Below, piece by piece: positions 1 through 6,941 of a stretch of 64,000 nt of DNA (its first letter is position 1; each line of letters starts with the position of its first letter). Origin of the DNA: Bradyrhizobium sp. ISRA430 (lineage in GTDB: Bacteria; Pseudomonadota; Alphaproteobacteria; Rhizobiales; Xanthobacteraceae); NCBI RefSeq assembly GCF_029909975.1, contig NZ_CP094516.1, positions 434,001 through 498,000 on the forward strand, in the 5' to 3' direction. The notes beneath the pieces were generated by a model that ran no database searches, was not told the DNA's origin, and saw only the letters and a list, made by a program, of their open reading frames with translations. The translations under genes were made by a program, and so were the position numbers.

Positions 1-132
1 GCCGCGCATCGGGCGGCAGCCGCCATAGGGGCCGCGATACCAGCCGGGGCCGCAGCCGCCGGCGGCGCTAGCCGCCTCGCTGAAGCCGACGACGGCGCTG
101 GCGAGCATCACGGCTGCGAGCAGATATTTCAT
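1..132 (-). CDS. Small secreted Gly/Cys-rich protein (3' end outside window)
   Basis: Partial gene: 44 codons are visible and the frame is still open at base 1. The product starts with a typical Sec signal peptide (MKYLLAAVMLASAVVGF, then an Ala-rich stretch), followed by a Gly/Cys/Tyr/Arg-rich mature part (GGCGPGWYRGPYGGCRP). This resembles the short GCG_CRPN-type exported proteins common in Bradyrhizobium, which have no assigned function. The start is supported by a GAAGGAAGA-like Shine-Dalgarno sequence just upstream. The family call rests on composition and the GCG-type motif only. Confidence 0.7.
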   Translation of the reverse strand, partial: MKYLLAAVMLASAVVGFSEAASAAGGCGPGWYRGPYGGCRPMRG

Positions 133-196
133 TTGATCTTCCTTCTCGTCCTTGGGGCAGGCGCTTGGGCGCACAATGAATCAAAAGACACGATTG

Positions 197-223
197 GACA
201 CGTTAAACTTGGTGGAACGTGTC
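197..223. promoter_or_regulatory. Inverted repeat, candidate operator
   Basis: Perfect 8-bp arms GACACGTT (197-204) and AACGTGTC (216-223) are separated by 11 bp. The element lies in the leader region of the small secreted protein that starts at 132 on the minus strand, about 65 bp upstream of its start. No regulator is identified, so it could equally be a transcript hairpin. Confidence 0.35.
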
Positions 224-310
224 GACACGGCGCGATCCAACTTGGCAATCATGACCTGAATGCGACATGAATGCGCGCCTCGTTGTCGCGTCAGGCGATA
301 GCGACTGGCG

Positions 311-1321
311 CTAGCGGCCGAGGAAGCCGAGCACCAATTCTTTGTACTTGTCGGGCGCTTCCAGGAAGACGAGGTGACCGGTGTCCGGAACCACCTCGGC
401 CCGCGCGTTCGGCATCTTGGCGGCCAGCGTCTTTGCGAGATCGGCGTTGTGTCCCATCTTCGACCGTAGCGCCTCTGGTGCGTTCGGCCGGCCCGGGGCG
501 TTGTGGTCGTCGGCGCCCATGATGAACAGCGTCGGCTCGGAAAGAAGCGGAATCTCGTGTGCCACAGGCTCGCGATAGATCATCTGGCCTGAGCTGACGA
601 AGGCGCGCAGCCAGCGCGGATAGTCCGGGCTGCCCTTGACGTTGAAGCGCGCGTCGACGAACGGCGTGATCTGATCAGGCGGGAGCTTGATCGCATAGTT
701 GCTCTCGAGCTGCTTGCGGTAGCCTTCCGCCGTGAGCTTGTCCTCGGTCTCGATGATCTTCTCGGTCGGCACGGGCGGCACGTAGAGGCGATAGTCTTCC
801 AGCCCGATCGGCGCGGTCAGCACGAGGTGCACAACACGATCCGGATAGGCCCGCGCGATGCGCACCCCTAACATGCCGCCCATGGAATGGGCGACGATGT
901 CGGCCTTGTCGATCTTGAGATGGTCGAGCAGCGCGATGGTGTTGCGCGCCAGCGTGTCGAAATGCAGTTCGCCCTGCGGCTTGGAGGATTTGCCGAAGCC
1001 GATCTGGTCCGGTACGACGACGCGATAGCCGGCCTCGCTCAGCATCCTGATCACCGGCGCCCAGTAGCTCGACGGAAAATTGCGCCCGTGCAGCAGCAGC
1101 ACGGTGCGGCCATTCGGCTGCACTGGCGCCACGTCCATATAGGCCATGCGGACATTCTCGCCGTCGTTGACCAGCGGCAATAGGTTGACGGGATAGGGAT
1201 AGGCAAAGCCCTCGAGCGCGATGCCATAGGGCTCGCGCGGTGTGGTGTCGGCGGCATGGGTGGAGGCGAGTGGAGAGGCGAGAAGGGCGGCGCAGAGCGT
1301 GGCCGACAGGATGCGGTTCAT
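311..1321 (-). CDS. Exported alpha/beta hydrolase
   Basis: A 336-residue alpha/beta-hydrolase-fold protein with an N-terminal signal peptide (about residues 1-24, ending THAAD), so probably periplasmic. The oxyanion HG is at 78-79, the nucleophile elbow AHSMGG has Ser146, a likely acid is Asp271/272 (MGADD), and the catalytic His316 is in DTGH. The order and spacing are typical of haloperoxidase/epoxide-hydrolase-like esterases. The frame is open further upstream, but the Met at 1321 is chosen because the signal peptide begins there. Substrate is unknown. A dispersed repeat lies directly upstream. Confidence 0.88.
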   Translation of the reverse strand: MNRILSATLCAALLASPLASTHAADTTPREPYGIALEGFAYPYPVNLLPLVNDGENVRMAYMDVAPVQPNGRTVLLLHGRNFPSSYWAPVIRMLSEAGYRVVVPDQIGFGKSSKPQGELHFDTLARNTIALLDHLKIDKADIVAHSMGGMLGVRIARAYPDRVVHLVLTAPIGLEDYRLYVPPVPTEKIIETEDKLTAEGYRKQLESNYAIKLPPDQITPFVDARFNVKGSPDYPRWLRAFVSSGQMIYREPVAHEIPLLSEPTLFIMGADDHNAPGRPNAPEALRSKMGHNADLAKTLAAKMPNARAEVVPDTGHLVFLEAPDKYKELVLGFLGR

Positions 1322-1362
1322 GGAGGTCTCTGATTGGAATTGATGCTGCGAGACACAGTCTC

Positions 1363-1471
1363 CGTCATGCCCGGGCAAAAGCGCGAAGCGCGTCTTCGCG
1401 CAGATGTCCTGGGCATCCACGTGCGAGCCGCAATAAACGCGTGGATGGCCGGGTCAAGCCCGGCCATGACG
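1363..1471. repeat. Dispersed palindromic repeat, family C copy 1
   Basis: Imperfect long palindrome starting CGTCATGCCCGGG and ending CCCGGCCATGACG, with internal sub-hairpins (GCGAAGCGCGTCTTCGCGC). Related ends occur at 14573-14614 and 30838-30900. It lies between the divergently oriented flanks of the hydrolase start and the ArsR-type gene stop. Confidence 0.75.
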
Positions 1472-1498
1472 AGAGTCGCCGTTCACACGCAGTTGTGT

Positions 1499-2197
1499 TT
1501 ATTCCCGCCCGTCGCCGAACAGTGCGGCGAACTGCTTTTCGCCGGTTCGGGTGAAGTTCACCACGCGGCTGCCGGGCGTCGCATCGCGTGCGGCCCACTT
1601 CAATTCGGTGAAGCGCTTCATCATGGCCGCGCCGAGCGTGCCGGCAAGATGATGGCGCCGCTCGCTCCAGTCGAGGCAGGCCTTGCAGATGGGGCGGCGC
1701 GGATGGGCGAGCATGTCGGGCGAGATCTGCAGATGCTTGGCGAGGAAGCGCTCGCCCTCCACCGTCAGTTCGATCTCCTGCTTCTTCTGTTTCACCAGGC
1801 GCCGCTCGCGCAAGGAGTCCAGCATCTGCACGCCGAGATCGCCGGCGAGATGGTCATAGCAGATCCGCGCCCGCCGCAGTGCCGGATCCTTCGGCCCCGT
1901 TCGCACGCGCATGTGGCCGGCCCGTGCCGCGAGGCCAGCGAGCCCTTCGAGCACACCGGCGACGTCGGGATCGGTGAGGCGATAGTAGCGGTGCCGACCC
2001 TGCTTCTCCGGCTCGACCAGCCCGCCGGCCTCGAGCTTGGCGAGATGCGAACTCGCGGTCTGCGGCGTGATGCCGGCTTCCTGCGCGAGTTCGCTCGCGG
2101 TGAGCGCGCGGCCGTTCATCAGCGCGGTGAGCATGTTGGCGCGGGCGGGGTCGCCGACGAGCGAAGCGACCATGGCGATGTCGGGTCCTGATTTCAT
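1499..2197 (-). CDS. ArsR-family winged-helix regulator with C-terminal extension
   Basis: A 232-residue protein. Residues 1-80 form an ArsR-type winged helix: the recognition region ALTASELAQEAGITPQTASS (31-50) is followed by a wing with RHRYYRL. The C-terminal half is longer than in classical ArsR proteins and carries Cys and His residues (ICKACLDW, RRHH) seen in a common Rhizobiales ArsR subgroup; a ligand is not known. Start 2197 is chosen because the conserved domain begins there; the frame is open upstream but crosses a dispersed repeat. It is divergent from the NIPSNAP-ABM-PEPM genes and is their plausible regulator, which is inference from position. Confidence 0.85.
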   Translation of the reverse strand: MKSGPDIAMVASLVGDPARANMLTALMNGRALTASELAQEAGITPQTASSHLAKLEAGGLVEPEKQGRHRYYRLTDPDVAGVLEGLAGLAARAGHMRVRTGPKDPALRRARICYDHLAGDLGVQMLDSLRERRLVKQKKQEIELTVEGERFLAKHLQISPDMLAHPRRPICKACLDWSERRHHLAGTLGAAMMKRFTELKWAARDATPGSRVVNFTRTGEKQFAALFGDGRE

Positions 2198-2253
2198 GCT
2201 TCGATGATAGCCGAAGCATTGTAGCCGGGCAAGCGCGTAGGCTGTAACCAATT

Positions 2254-2375
2254 CGTCATTGCGAGGAGCAAAGCGACGAAGCAATCCAGGCTGCCTCCGC
2301 GGCCGCACTCTGGATTGCTTCGCGGAGCCTGTCATCGGGCCGCGCTTCGCGCGGACCCGTTGGCTCGCAATGACG
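2254..2375. repeat. Dispersed palindromic repeat, family A copy 1
   Basis: The ends CGTCATTGCGAG and CTCGCAATGACG are inverted complements. Inside are the conserved blocks GAAGCAATCCAG and CTGGATTGCTTC. Further copies are at 10640-10722 and 34728-34806. It occupies most of the intergenic space between the divergent regulator and the NIPSNAP gene. This copy has a longer, more diverged right arm. Confidence 0.85.
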
Positions 2376-2396
2376 GAGAAATGAGGAGAACCCCGC

Positions 2397-2705
2397 ATGT
2401 CCGTCACCGTCTTCATCCGCTACCAGCTCGATCCGTTCAAGCGCGCGCAGTTCGAGGAGTATTCGAAGCGCTGGCTCACCATCATCCCGAAATGCGGCGG
2501 CGACCTGATCGGCTATTTCATGCCGCATGAGGGCACCAACAACATCGCCTTCGCGCTGATCACCTTCGAGAGTCTGGCGGCCTATGAGGCCTATCGCGCG
2601 CGGCTGCGCCAGGATGCGGAAGGCATGGCCAATTTCCGTTTCGCGGAGGAGAACAAGTTTATTCTTAGCGAGGAGCGGACCTTCCTGCGCAAGGTGGTAT
2701 TATAG
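2397..2705 (+). CDS. NIPSNAP family protein
   Basis: A 102-residue single-domain ferredoxin-like alpha+beta barrel protein of the NIPSNAP family ([18 protein letters not shown] start, then [16 protein letters not shown] and a [14 protein letters not shown] helix). Such proteins are small dimeric proteins of uncertain biochemical role, often encoded beside monooxygenase-like genes. An AGGAGAA ribosome binding site precedes the ATG. It is followed after 31 bp by the ABM-family gene, so the two are probably co-transcribed. Family assignment is by recognisable sequence pattern. Confidence 0.85.
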   Translation: MSVTVFIRYQLDPFKRAQFEEYSKRWLTIIPKCGGDLIGYFMPHEGTNNIAFALITFESLAAYEAYRARLRQDAEGMANFRFAEENKFILSEERTFLRKVVL

Positions 2706-2736
2706 GCGGCACCAACACCATCTTGAGGAGATGCCC

Positions 2737-3087
2737 ATGATCGCCGTGATCTTCGAAGTCTGGCCGAAGCCGGAACACCGCCAGGACTATTTCGATATCG
2801 CGGCCGATCTGAAGCCGCTCCTGCAAACCATCGACGGCTTCATCTCGGTCGAGCGCTTCGAGAGCCTGACGGAGAAGGGCAAGATCCTGTCGGTGTCGTT
2901 CTGGCGCGACGAGGCGGCGGTCGAGGCCTGGCGCAACACGATGGAGCACCGCCGCTCGCAGGCCAAGGGCCGCAGCAAGATCTTCGCCGACTATCGCCTG
3001 CGCATTGCCAGCGTGATCCGCGATTATGGCATGACCGACCGCGAACAGGCGCCGAAGGACAGCCGCGCCGTACACGACGCGCACTAG
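2737..3087 (+). CDS. Antibiotic biosynthesis monooxygenase (ABM)-family protein
   Basis: A 116-residue protein with the dimeric alpha/beta-barrel ABM pattern: MIAVIFEVWPKPEHRQDYFD, then GFISVERFES, then SVSFWRDEAAVEAWRN. Related proteins act as cofactor-free quinol monooxygenases or heme-degrading enzymes, but the true substrate cannot be read from sequence. The ATG at 2737 is preferred over 2731 because GAGGAG at 2725-2730 is then well spaced. It lies between the NIPSNAP and PEP-mutase-like genes on the same strand. Two paralogous-fold small barrels in tandem suggest a shared pathway. Confidence 0.85.
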   Translation: MIAVIFEVWPKPEHRQDYFDIAADLKPLLQTIDGFISVERFESLTEKGKILSVSFWRDEAAVEAWRNTMEHRRSQAKGRSKIFADYRLRIASVIRDYGMTDREQAPKDSRAVHDAH

Positions 3088-3138
3088 CGCGCGCGTCACT
3101 GCGTGCCTATGTCTGCGCGGCCAACAAGGGAGAGAAAC

Positions 3139-3948
3139 ATGCACGTCACGACCGCGGACAAGCGCGCGACATTCAGGAAGATGCACGAGAGCGGCTGCTT
3201 CATCCTGCCCAATCCGTTCGACGTCGGCAGCGCCAAAGCGCTGCAGCATCTCGGCTTCCAGGCGATCGCCTCGAGCAGCGCCGGCTTCGCCTGGACGATC
3301 GGGCACGCCGATAACCGCGTCGCGGTCGACGACGTCTGTCAGCATCTGGCAGCATTGTGTTCGGCCGTCGACATCCCCGTGAACGCGGATTTCGAGGGCG
3401 GCTTCGCGGTCGAACCCGACAAGGTTGCGGAAAATGTCGAGCGCGGCGTGCGGACCGGCGTGGCCGGCCTGTCGATCGAGGATTCCACCGGCGACAAGGA
3501 CAAGCCGATCTATGAGCGTGCGCTCGCGGTCGAGCGCATGAAGGCGGCGCGCAAGGCGATCGGCGACAGCGGCACCATGCTGGTCGGTCGCTGCGAGGCG
3601 TATCTGTGGGGTGTGACCGACCTCGAGCTCGTGATCGACCGGCTCACCGCCTATGCCGACGCTGGTGCCGACTGCCTCTATGCGCCGGGCTTGAAGACGC
3701 GCGAGGACATCGCGGCAGTGGTGAAGGCCGTGCATCCCAAGCCGTTCAATCTGCTGATCGGCGGCTCCGGACTCTCGTTGCAGGAAGCCGCCGATCTCGG
3801 CGTACGCCGGATCAGTGTCGGCGGCTCGCTGGCGCGCGCGGCCTGGGGCGGCTTCATGCGCGCAGCGAAGGAGATGGCGGAGAAGGGGACGTTCGCAGAG
3901 CTGGCCGGCGGCTATTCCGGCGGCGAGCTCAACAAGATGTTTAGCTGA
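3139..3948 (+). CDS. Isocitrate lyase/PEP mutase superfamily protein
   Basis: A 269-residue TIM-barrel enzyme of the PEP mutase/isocitrate lyase superfamily. Metal-binding acids are visible as DFEGGF (Asp84, Glu86) and IEDS (Glu114, Asp115). The isocitrate lyase signature KKCGH is absent, replaced by a VGRCEAYL-type segment, so it is not a classical isocitrate lyase; C-C or P-C lyase activity on a small 2-oxo acid is likely. ATG 3139 is chosen for the AAGGGAGAG ribosome binding site at 3126-3134; an upstream in-frame ATG at 3103 lacks one. It is the last gene of the NIPSNAP-ABM trio. An 18-bp repeat triplicates its stop codon region. Confidence 0.87.
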   Translation: MHVTTADKRATFRKMHESGCFILPNPFDVGSAKALQHLGFQAIASSSAGFAWTIGHADNRVAVDDVCQHLAALCSAVDIPVNADFEGGFAVEPDKVAENVERGVRTGVAGLSIEDSTGDKDKPIYERALAVERMKAARKAIGDSGTMLVGRCEAYLWGVTDLELVIDRLTAYADAGADCLYAPGLKTREDIAAVVKAVHPKPFNLLIGGSGLSLQEAADLGVRRISVGGSLARAAWGGFMRAAKEMAEKGTFAELAGGYSGGELNKMFS

Positions 3949-3993
3949 CGCAAACGGTTTAGCTGACGCAAACGGTTTGGCTGACGCAAACGG
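3940..3993. repeat. 18-bp tandem repeat, three units, spanning a stop codon
   Basis: Three head-to-tail 18-bp units (3940-3957, 3958-3975, 3976-3993) read TTTAGCTGACGCAAACGG with one change (A to G) in the third. The first unit contains the last codons and TGA stop of the PEP-mutase-like gene. The unit length is a multiple of three, so the frame is conserved. Confidence 0.95.
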
Positions 3994-4075
3994 TCAAACT
4001 AACGACACGCGGCGGGATGTCGGGTCCCGCCGTGTTCGTTCCTGTCGTCATGCCCGCGATGACAGCGTGATGGTG

Positions 4076-4453
4076 TTACTGCGCCTTGCCGCCGTCAGAC
4101 GGCGCAGCCGGCTCCGCCGGCTTGTTCGGCGCCGCACCCGTGGTCACGCCCGGCGAGGCGTTGTTCTTCATGCCGGGAGGCGCGGCCGGATTGGCCGGTT
4201 GCGTCTGGGCGGTCTGCGCGGGTGGCGCATTGCTGGCCTGGTTGTTCGTGCTGGTGTTGTTCAGTCCGTAGAACACAGCGCCCAGCACCAGCGCGATCGC
4301 GACGGCGAACAACGCAATTTTGCCGCTGGAGGCGGGACCTTCGCCGAGCTCGGGATCGGCCTGCAGGTCGGCATCCCGGCGCGCTTGGCGAAGATACTCA
4401 TCCTCGGCGAGATTCGGGCGGTACGGATCGTTTGGAAAACGGTCGTCAGCCAT
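4076..4453 (-). CDS. Single-pass membrane protein with Pro/Ala/Gln-rich tail
   Basis: A 125-residue protein. An acidic/charged N-terminal segment (residues 1-43) is followed by one transmembrane helix (about 45-64, IALFAVAIALVLGAVFYGL) and a low-complexity Asn/Pro/Ala/Gln tail (65-125). The tail is probably periplasmic; no enzymatic motif is seen. GAGGAGACC upstream of the ATG at 4453 decides the start against the longer open frame. Similar proteins are common as hypothetical proteins in Bradyrhizobium. It is divergent from the UPF0126 gene. Confidence 0.8.
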   Translation of the reverse strand: MADDRFPNDPYRPNLAEDEYLRQARRDADLQADPELGEGPASSGKIALFAVAIALVLGAVFYGLNNTSTNNQASNAPPAQTAQTQPANPAAPPGMKNNASPGVTTGAAPNKPAEPAAPSDGGKAQ

Positions 4454-4617
4454 CGATTGGTCTCCTCGGTTATTGCGGCAGGTCAACCCGTAGCTGCGAG
4501 ATTCTGTTCCGGATCCTTTATGCTTTCGTCGCAGGTTGCCCACCTCGCGGGAATCGGGAACCTGTTTCATCGGGGAACCCGGAGATGGTTCCGCCACGGA
4601 CGGAAGGGAACAAAGCG

Positions 4618-5259
4618 ATGTGGAGCCTGCCGCCGAGCGATAGCGTGCTGCATTTCCTTTCCCTGGTTGCGGTGGCCGCACAGGGCATGACCGCGGCGCT
4701 TGCGGCCGGCCGGCGCAGCATGGATTGGCTCGGCGTCTGCTTCCTCGGCTGCATCACCGCGCTCGGCGGCGGCACGCTGCGCGACCTCTTCCTCGGACAT
4801 TATCCGCTGGCCTGGGTCGCTAACCCCATCTATCTCGCGCTGGCTGGCGGCGCGGCCTTCATTACAATCCTGTTCGCGCGCCTCGTGCACAGGCTCAAGG
4901 TCGCCTTCATCATGCTCGATGCCATCGGGCTCGTCGTCTTCACCATGGCCGGCTGCGACGTCGCTTGGCAGATGGATGCCTCGCTGCCGATCGTCATCGT
5001 CTCCGGCATGGTGACGGGCTCCGCCGGCGGCGTGTTGCGCGACATCCTCTGCAACGACGTGCCGCTGCTGTTCCGCTCCGAGCTCTATGCCAGCGTCTCG
5101 GTCGTCACCGGCCTGTTCTATGCCACGGCGTTCGGCCTCAAGCTCAACGCCGAGCTCTGGACCATTTTGATATTTGTGCTCGGCATCGGCTTCCGCCTGC
5201 TCGCGGTGGGCTACAAATGGGAGATGCCGAAGTTCGTCTTCACGGGAGATGAGCGGTAG
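4618..5259 (+). CDS. UPF0126/TRIC-type membrane channel protein
   Basis: A 213-residue inner-membrane protein with seven hydrophobic segments arranged as an internal duplication. Each half carries the family glycine motif followed by LRD: GGGTLRDL (50-57) and AGGVLRDI (136-143). This is the UPF0126 (YadS/YicG-like) family, structurally related to trimeric intracellular cation channels; some members are linked to glycine uptake. ATG 4618 is chosen because GGAAGGGAA lies just upstream and the membrane domain begins there, although the frame is open from 4222. Ion selectivity is not predictable. Confidence 0.9.
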   Translation: MWSLPPSDSVLHFLSLVAVAAQGMTAALAAGRRSMDWLGVCFLGCITALGGGTLRDLFLGHYPLAWVANPIYLALAGGAAFITILFARLVHRLKVAFIMLDAIGLVVFTMAGCDVAWQMDASLPIVIVSGMVTGSAGGVLRDILCNDVPLLFRSELYASVSVVTGLFYATAFGLKLNAELWTILIFVLGIGFRLLAVGYKWEMPKFVFTGDER

Positions 5260-5266
5260 ATCTTCG

Positions 5267-5404
5267 CCTCTCCCCGCGCGCGGGGAGAGGCCGACGCGCG
5301 AAGCGCGGCGGGTGAGGGGGACTCTCCGCGCGTTCAAATGTCACCATCTTTGCGGAGGCTGCCCCTCACCCCAACCCTCTCCCCGTAAGAACGGGGAGAG
5401 GGAG
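5267..5404. repeat. Dispersed palindromic repeat, family B copy 1
   Basis: Starts CCTCTCCCCGCGCGCGGGGA and ends AACGGGGAGAGGGAG, with central blocks GGGTGAGGGGG and CCCCTCACCC that are inverted complements. The same architecture recurs at 12438-12585 and 13511-13655. It lies between converging genes and could fold into two nested hairpins in either transcript. Confidence 0.85.
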
Positions 5405-5434
5405 TGCACTTTCGTCGCCCGGTACTTTCCGCCA

Positions 5435-6646
5435 TCACGGCTCCTGCTTCCGCGCTTTCGCCACCTGTGCCGGCGTGACCAGCGGCGCGGCATTGCCCCA
5501 GGAGTTGCGGATGTAGTTCGTCACCGCGGCGATCTGCTCGTCGGAGAGTTGCTTGGCATAGCCCGGCATCTCGCCCGTGTTCGGGGCGCGGGGCGTCGTC
5601 ACGGTGTGCGCGCCGTCGAGCATGATGCGCAAGGTGGAGGATGGATTGACCGATTGCAGCAGCGCATTGCCGGGCAAGGGCGGATAGATGCGCGGCGCGC
5701 CGGAGCCGTCGGCTTCATGGCAGGCGATGCAGAGCCGCGCGTAGACAGCCTGGCCGGCCTTCATCTCGGCATCATCAGGCGGCGTCACAATCGGCTCACG
5801 CCGCGCCGCCGGCAGACTCTTCAGATACACGGCCATCGCGCGCACGTCGGCATCGCTCATCTTCGAGGTCGAGCCGACGATGACCTCGGCCATCGGCCCG
5901 TCGGCGTGGCTCCTGGCGTTGCGGCCGCTTTGCAGATATTCGGCGAGGTCCTCGACGCTCCAGGACTTCAGCCCGCTGCGCGCCGCGCCATCGAGCCTTG
6001 GAGCGAACCAGCCGCCGATGTCGTTGCCGGACAACGCCAGCGCATCCTTGTCTGCGCCGAAGTAGTTCTTCGGCGTGTGGCAGGCGCCGCAATGGCCGAG
6101 CCCGGTGACGAGATAGCCGCCGCGATTCCATTCGGTGCTCTTGCCCTGATCCGGCTCGAACAAGCCGGGCTTGAAGTACAGGTAATTCCAGGCCCGCATC
6201 AGGCCGCGATAGCCGAACGGCCAGCGCAGCTCCGGCGGCTTGTTGCGGCTCACGACGGGCGGCAGCGTTGCGAGATAGGCGCGGATCGCCAGCGTGTCGT
6301 CCTTGGTCATCCGGGTGAAATAGGGGTAGGGGAAGGCCGGGTAGTACAGCGAGCCGTCCGGCGCGGTGCCGTAGCGCAAGGCGCGGGTGAAGTCGGCGTC
6401 GGTCCAGGCGCCGATCCCGGTGTCGCGATCGGGCGTCAGGTTCGGGGTGAAGATCGCGCCGAACGGCGTGTCGATGCGCGTTCCGCCGGCAAAAGGCTTT
6501 GCAGGATCGGCGGTGTGGCAGCCCGCGCAATCGCCAGCCACCACCAGCGCCTCGCCGCGGGCAATCATCTCCGGTGACGGCTCGCTGGCCGTCGCTGCGC
6601 CCACAATTGCACTGCACAAAACCAGGCCCGCCAGAATCGTCCGCAT
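5435..6646 (-). CDS. Triheme cytochrome c (dehydrogenase electron-transfer subunit type)
   Basis: A 403-residue exported protein with a signal peptide (about 1-21) and three c-type heme sites: CAGCH (40-44), CGACH (186-190) and CIACH (306-310). The length and three-domain layout match the membrane-associated cytochrome subunits of alcohol, gluconate, sorbitol or fructose dehydrogenases, which pass electrons from a periplasmic dehydrogenase to ubiquinone. No flavin or PQQ catalytic subunit is adjacent, so it is an orphan here. The Met at 6646 begins the signal peptide; an in-frame Met 33 bp upstream would add a charged leader (GRGRRPR) and is less likely. Confidence 0.9.
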   Translation of the reverse strand: MRTILAGLVLCSAIVGAATASEPSPEMIARGEALVVAGDCAGCHTADPAKPFAGGTRIDTPFGAIFTPNLTPDRDTGIGAWTDADFTRALRYGTAPDGSLYYPAFPYPYFTRMTKDDTLAIRAYLATLPPVVSRNKPPELRWPFGYRGLMRAWNYLYFKPGLFEPDQGKSTEWNRGGYLVTGLGHCGACHTPKNYFGADKDALALSGNDIGGWFAPRLDGAARSGLKSWSVEDLAEYLQSGRNARSHADGPMAEVIVGSTSKMSDADVRAMAVYLKSLPAARREPIVTPPDDAEMKAGQAVYARLCIACHEADGSGAPRIYPPLPGNALLQSVNPSSTLRIMLDGAHTVTTPRAPNTGEMPGYAKQLSDEQIAAVTNYIRNSWGNAAPLVTPAQVAKARKQEP

Positions 6647-6941
6647 CCTCGGCCTTCTCCCGCGACCAAACGTCGTCATTCCAGATTATAGGGGCGTCAC
6701 GTCATTTCGCGATGGCGGTGCATGATGACACAAATTGAAAATGCCCAATGCCTTTCCGGCCACGAAATTGCGATTTTTACTCGTCGCCGCTTCCGAGCCA
6801 GATTTGTGGTGCGAAGCGTTAAATATCCGACATAAAGTGGCGCAGGTGGTCGGCGCGCCCTAGCTGAAAACAACGGGCAGGCAACGGCTTAAGCGATCTT
6901 AAGTGAGCAAGACCTGAATAGGGCGGTGAAACGAGGACAGC

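Noticed and set aside
4222..4617. N-terminal extension of the UPF0126 protein
   Set aside because: The extra 132 residues overlap the opposite-strand membrane protein and do not look like membrane or channel sequence; the ribosome site favours 4618.
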